A DNA stretch of 60,000 nucleotides from Takakia lepidozioides (Eukaryota > Streptophyta > Takakiopsida > Takakiales > Takakiaceae): NCBI GenBank assembly GCA_030704615.1, contig CM060732.1:38361053-38421052 (forward strand), written 5' to 3'. Shown one piece after another: positions 22,068 to 34,214 of this stretch. The notes below the pieces were generated by a model. That model worked only from the letters and a program-made list of their open reading frames with translations. It did not search any database and had not been told where the DNA came from. The position numbers were made by a program, and so were the translations under genes. Position 1 is the stretch's first letter. Each line of letters opens with the position of its first letter.

Positions 22068-23763
22068 TTATTCCCATTTAAGTTCACACATCAAATCTCC
22101 ATAATCATATTGAATTTCACAAATTTCTCTATCTCCCGGCAAGTTTGGAAGGGTGAGCCATTTGCCTGTAGACAAGTCATAAAGCCTTGCAAGCTGACCA
22201 GAAGTATAACCTTCAACATTGGACGCAACTACCAACAGGAAACCTTTGCATGCGTAAAGCCTCATGAAGAAGCGTGCCCTTGATGGAGGGTCCCCGAAAC
22301 CGCTACAGCTGTGATCCCTCAATTTTATCCAATTTGGTGCACCCTTTTGGCGTTGGAACTCTGTAATACAATACTCTGGTATCAAATACCCAGGGTTCTC
22401 CGTGTCCTCACGTCCCTCCTCGTGCAGGACAAACAAATGACCCTTCACCAGTGCACAACTTTGCTTAGATGCTCCTTGTAACGGATTGTCGCTAAGCTCA
22501 AGCAGTTCTCCTTCTTGACAGTCATACGCACAAGGACCATTGCAAATCCCGTCAAGAACGTCTTCTACCATATCCCAAACGTATTGATAGCCAAAAACGA
22601 GATCCGGAGACCAGTCTGCCCTGGTCCACTCTCCAGTCCCAGAGTCGAAGAAGTCAGCTATCAGACCGCTTTCGAGTTGACCAACAACTAAGACTTTGTA
22701 GGTTTTCTTATCGTCACTCATGATGAGTTGCACCATCTCGAGCAGGACCATGCTCATACCGTGTAGAGGAAGTGCCACCCAATCTTGTGTTAAGGGATTG
22801 CACACAAGAATGCGCACGGGATTCTTCTTCTCCCTTGATGTGCAAACGGAACACACCAACCCTCCATCACACGCACTCATTGTATCAACACGTTCATCAA
22901 GGACACCAGAATAGATTTGAAAGGCATGCCATGTGTTATGTTGGACATCGAAGACATTAACCCAGAAGACCCCATCCACATTGTCATCTTCTGTGACGAG
23001 TGCAAACAACTTTGGATATGCATCTGCACATACCAACTTGAAGTGCGAGTTTCCTGCATTCAGGTTCCTATGCCATTCTCGCGAAAGACATCGAAGGCGA
23101 TTGATTTGAGGCAATGGCAGACGTGCAAAGACAAGCCGCAACAGCTCCTCTTGCAAACCGCTCCATACAGTGGGGTCCATCGGCGCTGCATGTTCTGAAC
23201 ATGAATCTCCACATGTGGTTCGTCCCTCCACTGCAACTCTACTCAACCCCCTTGTTTCAGTGCAGACAAGGGTTTTGCCGCAAGGATAATCACTTTCTGA
23301 AACGACTACATGTTGTGCTGCAAATTGGAGGATTTTTCTTAACCCTGGAGCTTCTCGGGTACCTGCTATCAGATCATCAAGCATATCCCGCAAGGCACAA
23401 GCAACCTGAAGATAGTTTTGGCTCCCTTCGCCACTTGCATTTGCTTCAGAGCCATCAGTGGCATCAATGTCTGCTATCTCATCTCCGCGCTAACCTCCTC
23501 TTTGGTGACTTACACCAAAAAAAACTACCCAAGGAGGTTATCGCAAGAAGAGACGTTTATCACAATCTATGGGCCCACCTGACGGGATTCAAACTACAAA
23601 CATAAGGAGGAATAAATCAGCTCCCAAGAATAGTAGAATGTCATTCCTTAAAAACAACGGCTCCCCCAGTGAGAGAACGTTCCTTCTCTAACTGCATTTT
23701 AGGGTAACAGAAAGTACAGTACTCTAAACACTCGTTACCAACTCCCGAAGCCGCGACATCCAT
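22068..23763 (-). CDS. F-box protein with kelch-like C-terminal region (two exons)
   Basis: Probable substrate adaptor of an SCF ubiquitin ligase. The F-box is clear in the stretch MDPTVWSGLQEELLRLV followed by FARLPLPQINRLRCLSREW; most relatives begin at this MDP. Here the frame is open well upstream. A 25-base exon 23763-23739 (MDVAASGV) joins 23473-22068 in phase 1, giving 476 residues with an N-terminal part of about 100 residues before the F-box that I do not recognise. If translation starts at the internal MDP (23180) the protein has 370 residues. The C-terminal part (VFDVQHNTWHAF, LVCNPLTQDWVALPL, RLYDLSTGKWLTLP) has the spaced W and L pattern of F-box-associated or kelch propellers. 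No substrate can be inferred. Confidence 0.82.
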
Positions 23764-25183
23764 CGCAGGCAGCGAGAGAGAGACGATCAAACAGAGCTTC
23801 GTCCGACATTCAGCATATTCCAGGACGTCAGTACCCCAGCATATGGACGAATGGTTGGAGCTGCATGGACGTTGCCCACCATCGTCCGTCAGTGGAGACG
23901 TGGCAACATTTACGAAGAGCACGTGGGTCAGCTGCACTAACACCGGTAACGACTCCGTCAGCGAAGTTAACGGAGGTGTTGACGGACTCACATTGCTCCT
24001 AATTCGCACGTGCTCGTGGAATCTCTGGAGTACTCCACGACCTTCCCGTATTTACGGTATTCCCCGCGGCTACAGTAAGATAGATGAATGAAATTCGGAG
24101 TATGTGGATGGAGCCGCACATGTACGGATGATCGTACATTCATTCGTCCATCTTCATCATCCTCTTTACCTACTTTCCTACCTACCGCTCACATTCCATC
24201 CGACTTTCGCTCACTATATAGCCTTACTCCTAGTGGATGAATGCCATCTCCAGCCGGTGGATTCATCCACTCGAGATACCATACGATATATCTACAGAGG
24301 CATGTACATGTATGGTAGTGTAAGAATGTGTCAGGATCATAACGTAAGGGAAAAGTTCTCTTTCGACTTTACCCGACTTTAAGTTCATTTCAAGTACATA
24401 CGAGGAAAAAAGTAACCCAGACAATAACTATGGGTGAAGATATCAATATCGTACACAAATTTAATAAATAATAAATAGCAGATAATTTTATCCAGATATA
24501 GTATATCATGGATACGTATCAGCCATAGTACATACGTACATTCAAGTAGCTATAGCGACAAATATAGATCAACACACTTGCTCCTCACTTTGTTCACCTA
24601 TCTTTTACACAGAAGGTTTATCCGTATATTTCCACCTTCTCTTTCCTCTTTTAATTTTCATTTATTTGTCTGTATTTTCAATAAAAAGGCAGCGGACGAG
24701 TCAACTTCGGAGCACAGAAACTCATCAAATATATATATATATATATAGTCGGATGAGAGTACGTTTTTCATTTAAGATTCGCGTGAATCTTAGATGTTTA
24801 CTGTTTGAATTCCTTGTTTCCGAAAAGAAAGAAGAGAAAAGAAATAGTAGAGAACCTCACTCATAGCTTTTACGCATCCTTTATTTAATAAGATAAATGG
24901 AAAATAAAAACCTGAAAAAGTACTGAACTTACGTTACAGACACCACGTGTCAGAAGCTAAGCAGAAGAGTAACTTTGACGTCTACGTAGGTAGTCAGTGA
25001 AGTATACAGAAATTTAAATAGCATGAGTTACCAAATCTGATATAATACACCGCATTAATGGATGAGCGATTAGGATGAACAAATGTCAGAGCGGATGACC
25101 TCCGTGATTGGAGGAGGCCGTCTAATATTAGGTCGTGTAAAAATAACGATAAGCAGGCACGACAAAGCGACGGATGTCGATCG

Positions 25184-25253
25184 CACCACGTGGCGGCAGC
25201 CCACCCGAGTTGTGCCGGCACATGAAAGCAATGTGGGCGGCCGCCACGTGGTG
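25184..25253. promoter_or_regulatory. Inverted pair of extended G-boxes
   Basis: CACCACGTGGCGGC at 25184-25197 is matched by its exact reverse complement GCCGCCACGTGGTG at 25240-25253, with 42 bases between. Each arm contains a G-box core. The pair could bind two bHLH or bZIP dimers, or extrude as a hairpin. Confidence 0.7.
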
Positions 25254-26325
25254 AGAATCCCCATGCGGTATAGCCACGTTCTGCAACTGGCAGGGCAGTA
25301 TTGCCATTATTTTAGGACAGGGAATTTGAGCTCAATTTCTCCGGGCAGCCGCGAGAACTCTCTGCATTTAACTCCTCAAATCAGACAAAATCTTTACTAT
25401 ATTTATTTTCTTATCCGACTGACTAATGGGTTCCAAGGTTCCAAGCCCCTTTAACGCTAAGTATAACTCCTTCGAGAACATGGTGGACCCGACCCACGAT
25501 TTGTTCCCTGCATCGCGGGAAACATATCGTTGCATAACTTTAATATTTTCCACATCTCCTTTCGAAGTCGGCGCCGGCACAAATACTTTGAAATGGTCGC
25601 AGAAACTAAGAAATAATACACAATAACTTAGAAATATCTGCAAATATTTCTGGGTCAAAACTAAAACGAGTTCCCATGGAAACAAAAAAAGACCTCTGAC
25701 CCGGCATAATAGCGGGTACATCGTAATAGCCGCCCAGGGAAACAGGCCCGTGGTTATGACCGTCGGGGATGCGTGACACGTGGGCATCCGACGGGGGCGG
25801 TGGGGCAGGTGTTAGTTACCGGCATACTTACCCTAATCGGAACTAGTTAGTTCCACGATAACCTTAATCAGTTTAGTTAGCGGCATTGGCAGCGGGTGGC
25901 AGATAGTTAGTGAGTGGGTAGTGGGTTAGTGACACACTACCCCACTAGGTCGGTAGAGGTTAGTAATATGTGGTTACTAGTAACTAGTAACTAGTCAGGA
26001 AGAGGGAGGCTTTGTCTCTCTCGCAGGAGGGAGAGGGAGGCAGGACGGGCAGCGCGAAGAGAGGGGGTGGAGGGGCATGCAAAGCACGTGCGCGTAATGG
26101 CTCATCTTCCTGCAGCTTGTGCAGCTTGTAAAGTCTAGAGAGTGAGCTGCGAAACTTGGTCTGCGGCTTCGCTGCATGTTTTTTGACAATATTCAAGGTC
26201 TCTAGAGCAGCAGTAAGCATGCAGAGGTGATAAGAAAGGTGGAGAGAGAGAGAATTGCGTCCGGCACACACTTGCTTGGTCTCTCATCTGTGCTGCATTA
26301 CACCCTTACCTATTATACCCGTTGG

Positions 26326-26353
26326 TGTCTGTCTGTCTGTCTGTCTGTCTGTC
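26326..26353. repeat. (GTCT)n microsatellite
   Basis: Seven consecutive TGTC units in the likely 5' leader of the TIFY gene. Confidence 0.9.
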
Positions 26354-26667
26354 GGTGTTGTTCAATCTGTGAACCACCTCAGCTTCTTGCCGAAATCTTC
26401 GGTTGCACTCTTGCTCCCATTAGGTCTGTTTCTGTGTCCCCGACATCGGCTCTAGGTATCCTGCTGGGAGTTTGGAGATCGATTGGAGCTGGGGTCTGTC
26501 TGTCGCTCTTTTCATCAAGGCTTGGGGTCACTCTAGCATCTAATCCGTCAGTTGAATCATTGTGGGACTCGCCTTTTTGAGCAACTCTTTTGTAGAGTTA
26601 CGTAACTGTGTGGTTGGAAGAGAGTGGGCACGAGCGAACTGGGTGAGACGGCTCCCCTAGAGCTACT

Positions 26668-29600
26668 ATGGCTAGAGAGCCGGTGGTAGCAATGGATTTT
26701 CTGGGCCTTGGCAAAAGCCTGGTTGATAGAGAGACGGACATTAGTATGGAGGCCGAGAGATGCAAACTGGTGAAGCCGATCCCAAGCATACCTGAGAAGC
26801 TGGGTTTGGGAGCCATGTCGAGGAGCGTGCACCTTTCGGAGAGCGAGAGAGCTAGTGAGAGAGAGAGCTCCATCTCTCGGCTGCGGCAAGGTATTTTGGA
26901 AACCTGTTTTATTCCTGCAACAGCGTTAGGATTTGTCAGCACGAGCCATTTTAGTGTAGCTTCTCTGGACTGGTTTACTGTACCAGGTTTCTCCAAGTTT
27001 CATACCAGGGTTGTCTACAGCTACCTGCTGTGAACTGAAACTACTCCAGTGGCTTTTGTGAAAGGGTTTTATTAGGTTCTTTTTGGACTCTGGGAGCCTT
27101 CTCGCACCTGTCTTGGGACAGAAACTTGACGAGATCCTACATCTGTAGCTTCAGTTGTGTGATCCCTGGTTGAGCTGTTCTACTGTAAGGTTGGTCCTTG
27201 CAGTCCCGGTCTTCTGGGATGAAGATGAAGATTGCAACCGGGTCTATGGAGTTTAGGGAGTCGACTGGTTTTATGTGGGAGTGCACGTATGTGCATCCGT
27301 GTGAGGGTCCTTGACGGTAGTCTTTGGACCTTAGCATCTCACTAAGTCTATTTCTGCAGGTGTTTTGCCCTCCCTGTCAGGAAAGGCATGGGGAGGAAGA
27401 GATGAGGAGATGGAGGGTGGGGTGACCACAAAAAGTTCAGAGAAACCTTCTCTTGAGAAACCCTTGGAAGAGCTCACAGATGCAGATATAATGCAGCTCA
27501 CCAGGGAGGATTGCCGCCGCTACTTGAAAGAGAAAGGTGCCCAGATTGCCTTGCTTACCTTGATTGTGATGTGCTTCTTGTAAGTCTCCTTGATCTGACA
27601 CTAGCCTCACCAGACCAGGGGGAGGCTGGGTGAAAGATGGATCAGTGGAGCTCTATAAGCAATTGGGTCTTTAGTATCTTGAAAGTCGGGGTGGACAGGG
27701 TGACTCTTAGAGTGAACTCCTTTTGACCCTTACTGGGTTTTATGTTTTAGCAGGCTTTGCGTCCTTATTCTTGTTGGCTGAAATAGTTTATTTGTCTTCC
27801 CCTGTGTGTTGCTCAAGGTATCTGAATCTGTGCCAGCTTAATGTGGCGAGCATTCTCTCCTAATTGAATTCATTTGAGAAATGGCACATTGCACTGAGTA
27901 GGATGTTCTGAGGTCTTGAGGGTGTTGAGAGAGAGAAGAGGGCATCTAAGTCGCGACACCCTTTGAAGTATGTTGACCTCTCCTTTGACTCCCCCATGTG
28001 GACAAGTCTCACTTTGTGTTAATGGTTCCTGGACAGGTATGCAGCGTCCCCCATGGAACAAGCAGCAGGCCATCCAGCAAGTTTTCTCCCTTAGAGGTCT
28101 TTCTGACCCCCGAAGTGAAGAAATGAAGGTTGCTGGCAAAGCTGGAGGATTGTCTCCCAAAAGAGAGTCTAACGAGGCACCCATGCATATGAACTCTCCA
28201 TCCTTGTCTGCTTGGGAGCATCCTACTGCCAGTCCTGCTACTGCTGCCGTAAGTTGTGGCTTGTTTTTTTTTTTTTTTTTTTTTTCCGTTTGCACCGCTA
28301 TTTACAGAGTTGACGTTCAAATTTAGGTGGACGATAATGGGTTGTGTATTGTTATGTTTCCCCCATTTGCTGTTGAAGTTTATGTATGTTTTCTATGCTC
28401 TCCTTTGCTCCATGCATTGGTTGGCCCACAAAACTTATCAACAGATGCACACTGCTTTGTATTCACTTCAAGTATCTTGGCTGATTCCAAGCAGGTGTCA
28501 AAAGATGGCCGGCCTAGCCATGAGTGGATTCATGAAGCAGCACAAGCCAATTTCAAGGCTTTGTATGCAAATGGCTTTCAGGCACCAAAGATGGTGCAAA
28601 ACTCTGCCTCCCAGCCCTCTACTTTCATGGTAGATGCACAAGGAGGTGCCCATCCCTCAGAACGCACGGGTCCAGATTCCCACCTTTCTCTCACTATCCC
28701 TTCAACACAGCAAAATCCACCTTCCGCAGCCCAGGGGGCTGGATTTGGCTCCCCTGTACCCATTCTACCTACCGACTAGGAAAGGGATTTTCAGCGCCAG
28801 AAGTAGGGCAACCCATGGCTGGCCAGCGACTTCCTCAAATTCAACATCCTGCTCAAAATGGCAACCCACAAGGCACTATGTTACCCAGGTAGACTTCTGC
28901 ACTCCTTCTGAAATTTGTTGTTTCTCTACTGTGTGATAACTTTTCACTGATTTGAGCTGCAATTCATGAATTCCCAATTTCGAGCAGGGTTCATAAGAAG
29001 GTGCTCTTTTCCCTAGCTGTTTTCCGCTGGGATGTAAACATTTGTCTGTTGGATGGAACAGACATGCTCAGGCTGGTGCAGTCGGCAAGCGACCCACAGC
29101 GCAGCTCACAATCTTCTATTCAGGCATGGTCAATGTATATGACGACATTCCTATTGACAAGGTGAGGACTATGGTACTTCTTGGTGTGTATGAACAGATT
29201 TGAAACTCTGGAGGACATGCATCCATTGATGTTCTGCTCTTGGGAAAGACGTACATTTCTGTGTCCTGTGGTTTCTCTGTGCCCTTTGAGTAAATAATCG
29301 TGAGGAGTCATGGCAAAGGTTTGATTTTTTGTATCTTATCTTCTGCAGGCCCAAGCAATCATGCTTTTGGCTGGTAGTGGAAGCTCCTGGTCTTCCAGCT
29401 ACATGAATCCCCCTTCAAGTGGTGTATCCCGTCCAGTTTCTGCCCCCTTGGCAGTGCCCTCATCAAGTGCTGCTCCAGTCACTACTGCTGCACAAACTGG
29501 CAATACACCATTGGCTGGCCCCGCACCCCCTCTCATACCAGCAATAGTTGTCAATGCCCTTCGACAGCCAGTGGCCAGAAATCTTCTGACTGGTGAGCTT

Positions 29601-30484
29601 CCCCATCTCTTTGCCTTCAGAGTGCACTTTGTTGAGCACAAATAGCATTTCCAGCAAGAGGTGGGAGGATTCAGCATGTCTGTTTTCAGTACATCTCTGA
29701 TTCATTACCCTTCTTGTATGCCAGAGTTGCATCTTGACTACAATGCACAACATAGATTGCCATGCATGGCTTGTGTGGAGTGGGACCAGGTGCTGATGGT
29801 TGTTGTCTGTTCTGTGCATCAACAGAGCTACCACAGGCAAGGAAGGCATCTTTGGCTCGGTTTTTGGAGAAACGGAAAGACAGGTATAGGAACACTTGCA
29901 AGTACTGGGAAGAATGTAGATTCTGTTTTTTCATGTGCATTTCTTAGCTTGTTTTTTTCCTTGAATTCTGATATGTCGATGTATTTCTTCTTACCTCCTT
30001 ATGACTACTTGCTATCTGTGCCTTCGCTGATGTTTGGAACCTGACAAGTTCTTGGTGGACCTCAATTTCCAGGGTCCGAGGAAAGGCACCCTACCCTTTT
30101 ATCAAGAAAGAGGGCTCCACCACCACACCCCGTGACAAGTCCCCAAGCCCTCCTCGCACTACGACACCCACACGGTCTCCATCACCATCACGCACCCAAG
30201 GATCCCAGCAACAGCAATTTTCCTCTCCTACCCGAGGACATCAACCATGCACATCAAGTGGCAGTGAGCCCAATTCGCCAACAAGACCTCCGCGTACCCC
30301 TCCACTCAAAAGCATTTCTGAAGAGAAATCTGCTGCGACGGTTGGTGGGAGGGATTTTGAGAGGGAGAGGGGCCATGCCTCTATGGACCAGAGATCTAGA
30401 TCTCCTTCCACAATGTCTCCCCGAGAAGACCGGACTGAGGCAATGGATGAAGATCCAGCAACCTCACCCATACGGACAAGATAA
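26668..30484 (+). CDS. TIFY-family repressor with PEAPOD, TIFY and Jas motifs
   Basis: A JAZ/PPD-type transcriptional co-repressor. Exons: 26668-26890, 27360-27536, 28037-28248, 28495-28645, 28795-28888, 29062-29161, 29349-29592, 29826-29883, 30073-30484; phases all agree and give 556 residues. The start MAREPVVAMDFLGL resembles JAZ proteins. A PEAPOD domain spans about 105-155 (LTDADIMQLTREDCRRYLKE then RPPWNKQQAIQQV). The TIFY/ZIM motif, TIFYSGMVNVYDDIPIDK, is near 300-328 and binds NINJA-type adaptors in known members. The Jas motif at about 401-427, LPQARKASLARFLEKRKDR followed by KAPYP, is the part that contacts COI1 and MYC factors in JAZ proteins. The tail is rich in SP/TP sites. Angiosperm PEAPODs have a divergent Jas without PY; this one keeps it. 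Exons 4-5 are the uncertain part: a frame break near 28770 is resolved by the 28646-28794 intron or by one indel. Confidence 0.88.
28262..28285. repeat. Poly-T tract in intron
   Basis: A run of more than 20 T just after the exon-3 donor of the TIFY gene (GTAAGT at 28249). It produces long lysine or phenylalanine runs in spurious frames on both strands. Confidence 0.9.
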
Positions 30485-31138
30485 CAGTGACTAACAGTTG
30501 GATCGGATGGGTTGGGGTGTACTTATCAAGTTTAGTCTTATTAAATTGACATACACATACCTGTAAATATCCTTGCTGAGCCAACTGGATGGCCAAGCAC
30601 AGAGGGAGGGTGCCAATGACTTTCTGAAAGGCAACTGGCCTCTTGCATACTGTAGATTAGAACCTGTTGATGACACCAGCTTTCTAGGTATGGATGCTGT
30701 TTGGAAACAGTAACAGAATTCTTGAACAATAAAGACATGTAGGGCCAAAACCGAACTAGGATGGAGAAGTATTGTGGTTTTTGAAGGTGAATTACCATTG
30801 AACTCACTTAACGAGTGAATGAGTTGCACCATTGCAACTCGATTTTGAACTTAGGATTGTCATGACTTGTCAAGTCTACGTTGTTTTATTTGACTTCACT
30901 TCTCACTTCACCCTAAAGCTGCTCACTCTCGAAGCTGCTCGACAAGCTTTCTCCATTCTAGTTGGACCCATGGGAGGAAAAACAAAGCATCTCTCCCTCT
31001 CCTGTTCCCGTGAACCCAAAGGAAGACCTGGCTTGAGATTGGTATTCCGTAGGCACTAGACACCAAATCGATGGTAGATTAATAAGAGGCTAGTCGGCAA
31101 GGTCACTCCTGCTCGTTGCAACTTGCCAGGATTATTGA

Positions 31139-31494
31139 CTAGGGTAGAACACCCTATGATCGTTCATCTACAGATGGCGGAAGATCTAACGGTGAATTTT
31201 TGTAGTTTTTACCCCGGATAAATTGATAAGATGCCCCACATCTGGGGCATCCCAACACATTTGAAAGTGCATGATTTCATGAAATCCACACAAAGTTATG
31301 GGTTTTCAAAGTTGAACCAATCCAAATGCTTGTGTGAAGTTTGAGCCCTATGACCACTCATATTTCTTGGGGTTTCTATCAAACAACTGTTTGCCAAGTG
31401 GCAAAAATGAGCAGTCTTGGCCCAGCCATGGTCGCTCATGCAGGCTTGACCCAAGCAATTATGAGGTGAACGGTCATAGGGTGTTTTACCCTAG
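31139..31494. mobile_element. MITE-like element with about 30-bp inverted ends
   Basis: The left end CTAGGGTAGAACACCCTATG (continuing ATCGTTCATC) is matched by the reverse complement of the right end (CTAGGGTAAAACACCCTATG continuing ACCGTTCAC) with about three mismatches over 29 bases. The element is 356 bases with no coding capacity. No clear target duplication was found, so the family is unassigned. Confidence 0.6.
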
Positions 31495-32984
31495 CCTTTT
31501 CAACCAAATCTTGCAGAGATTGGCTGGAGTGACCATCGAAAAGTGCCTATACAAGTAGATTGTGATAACTCATGCCGTCATCCCCAAATTAAACCACACG
31601 AGGAGAAGACAAACAAATCCTGGGGCGATCTCTTCGCAGCTGCTGCAACTTGTGAGACACTGGGTCCTCATTGACCCAGCCTGCTTACAGATAACCACCA
31701 TGTGCCACCAGAATCACGCTGCCACTGCTTCTTGAATCTTGTCCATACAAAGTCTTGCTTGGGGGGGGGGTGCAAATGATAACTCGTGCTGACGGGCCCA
31801 CACCCTACTCCACATGGCCTATTCCTCCCAACATCTTCCAAAGCACGCCACAGGACTCACCAAGCACGCCACACCCTGTCGGGAAGACGAAGACGACGAT
31901 GAAGCCCACCGAAGCACGTTCCCTTTGCTTCAAACTTCAAAGCGGGCCTCTAACTGCATCCCACATCGACACACAAATCTACGGGTATTTCTTACACAAA
32001 AGTACGGGTATATTATACCCACATATGTATGTACCTATTTTCTATATCATACATACGTCATCGATGATCGTGATATACAGTAGGCTTACGTAAAAAAACC
32101 ACGTGCGTCCACTTTTGGAAAAGTCACAAAAGTGGGCCAAAAGGAAGTCTGGTTGAGGGAAAAAGTAACTCTGGTTAGCTACAGGCTTTTTTGTCCAAAT
32201 ATCTACCCGTAAATTTTCTGGCGGTGAATCCGGAGTTACCGTCCACCCCATTTCAGATATCCCGTGTTATCTACGCTCCTGACATCAAAGTCGGCTCTCC
32301 TTTCTTTCGTTAGCATGGATGAATGAAGCGAAGATGGATTGGAGTAAGGATGGATGAATAGTGCTGATAATGCAAAAGGGCTTCTGTCTCATGCAAGCGA
32401 GTGGGATAAATGTACAGTGAATAATATCTCGCCGCGTAGCTGTGCACGTGCTGGAATATATGTATGAGATAAAGTATTTGGAATGTATACGCTTTTGTGT
32501 ACGTATGTAGATACTTAGGTACCTAGTAGGCTTAGGTCAAACACGTGTTAAACGTCCAACTAGAATATTGTGCCAGTCTTATTTTTCCTTTTTGTTTTTA
32601 AAATAAAACAAATGCATGCCATTCATACAAGCCCTGCCCTCCAGTAATTATGAATAGATCGTAAAAATATGCAAGATCACACAGTGTTTATTAATAAATA
32701 TCACGGTAACAGGATTTGAGCCCTGAATCACCCGCTGGCAGGCAGGGTAATATCCTCATAAGCATGCACAAGAAGTTGAACTCCAAACCTACAGACCATG
32801 ACATTGTTCATCCACGGCATGTCATTCATTACAAATATAAACAGAATATTCTGGTGGGCACTGTATCGATCGAATTGGAAGAGTAAATCGAAGAAAAATA
32901 AATAAAAAAATGTGTAAAGCGTCAAAAGCGGGGCTGAACCCATTACGTAGTTATGCCTTGAGAAGGCAAGGCCGATAAAAGGCA

Positions 32985-33135
32985 CATCGCAGTTCAGCTG
33001 GTAAGTGCACAATGTGTCGCCTTGGTGGTTCGGGGTTCAAACCTGCTTCCCTGCCCTGTGCCGTTGCCTGTTCGTGGATGTTGTTCGTCCTGTGTGCCTC
33101 CGTGGCCCATAAATGAAAGGGTTTTTTTTTTTTCT
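32985..33135 (+). mobile_element. tRNA-derived SINE-like unit
   Basis: The stretch GCAGTTCAGCTGGTAAGTGC looks like a tRNA A box, and about 40 bases on GGTTCGGGGTTCAAACC looks like a T-arm or B box. The unit ends in a T-run at 33121-33133. A tRNA head, a short unrelated body and a simple 3' tail are the SINE pattern. It does not fold as a complete tRNA by eye, so it is not called as a tRNA gene. Confidence 0.5.
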
Positions 33136-33798
33136 AAAATAAAAAATAACAGGGGGATTGTAGCCCTGGTTTCCCCCCTCCCTGTGGAGCTGGGATTCCT
33201 TCTCACCTTCCTTTTCGACTTGGATGAATGGAGGAGGGATGCGCCCCGGATGATTTAGGGATGGATGGAGCCTGGATGAAGTCTGGATAAACTTACACCT
33301 TGCACATAAGGATGAGCTAGCAACAGCTGATGTCTTTATTAGGTGTTGTCTTATTCTAACAGCTAGTTTAGGATAGATTAGGATGGATCTGGGTGATCTG
33401 GCTTCTTTCTATGGCTATGCTGGAAGGGCATCAGGCTGGCCTATATGTAAATGCCACGCGACACTAAGATTAGATTACGACCTAATACTATTTAAGCTCA
33501 ACTGCCGTGGCAGTGGAGGTGGTGGCTTTTGGGTCTTACACGAGTATACGCTTGGTGTAACGGTGTGCTTGGGTGTGAGGATGAATGCGTTTTGGAAGTC
33601 CGACTCTATTGCGTCCTCTTCATGAGATTCCGTCTTCTCTGCCAGGCCCATCTATCGACTATATTCCCCAGATAGGATTAAGTCCGGTAGAGGGAGGGGA
33701 ACAAACCCACAGCGCCGAAATCATGGTGGAGATGCGGGGTAACTAAAAATCGTTAACAGAGGATTTGGCTCGTACGAAACACCTGAGAGCAGTAGATT

Positions 33799-34191
33799 GT
33801 GTACGAGGGATCTTGCATGATTGAGGGGAGAGGTAGTGGCAAAATGGTGGCTGTATGTCATGCACAGAGAGAAAGAAAGAGAGTTTGTCTGCTCGAGCTT
33901 TTCTGTGTTTTGAGAGTTTCACAAGTGAGCACTATGGCTTCCAGTTCTGAGCGTGGTTGGTTTGAGCTTGATCAATTCGAGGTCACGCGCTTGAGACAGA
34001 CCCAGGCGTTGGAATCTCGCTACATTTGTGAGCTTACACGCAACCTGTTGCCTGAGCAACTGGTGTTTGTCGATTATCCGGAGGGAGAATCTATTCTATG
34101 GCCTGAGCTTCCGCTGGACACGCCCTCAGAGTTCTGGGCCAAGACCTTTGAGGAAACTGCACGCAAAGAAGCTTGCAAGCCCATATACACT
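33799..34191 (+). pseudogene. Orphan open frame cut by CACTA terminus
   Basis: An open frame runs from 33799 (or from MASSSERGW at 33934) into the CACTA end at 34192. The host part encodes FELDQFEVTRLRQTQALESR followed by LLPEQLVFVDYPEGES. I recognise no family. Beyond 34192 the frame reads GC-rich transposon repeats, so the natural C-terminus is lost. No matching continuation was found after the right end of the element at 42716. Confidence 0.4.
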
Positions 34192-34214
34192 CACTACAGC
34201 AAATGGGGGGGGTT

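Larger units (their letters stand above)
23764..26667. promoter_or_regulatory. Divergent upstream region of F-box and TIFY genes, G-box rich
   Basis: No gene is visible. This is the shared upstream region of the minus-strand F-box gene and the plus-strand TIFY gene. CACGTG occurs at 23920, 24007, 24944, 25187, 25245, 25777 and 26085. An AT dinucleotide run lies at about 24728-24747. TIFY/JAZ genes are known targets of MYC-type bHLH factors that bind CACGTG, so these are plausible inputs, but binding is inferred. The last part (about 26230-26667) is probably a 5' leader and holds a (GTCT)n run. Confidence 0.5.
30485..33798. other. Intergenic region with small repeats
   Basis: No gene is recognised. 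It holds a MITE-like element (31139-31494) and a tRNA-derived SINE-like unit (about 32985-33135), listed separately. GGATGAA-type motifs occur at about 32315-32360 and 33220-33290. A G-run lies at 31761-31770. Confidence 0.4.

Noticed and set aside
32700-32830. Possible tRNA on the minus strand (GGGCTCAAATCC near 32715)
   Set aside because: A B-box-like word is present but no matching A box or cloverleaf could be drawn.
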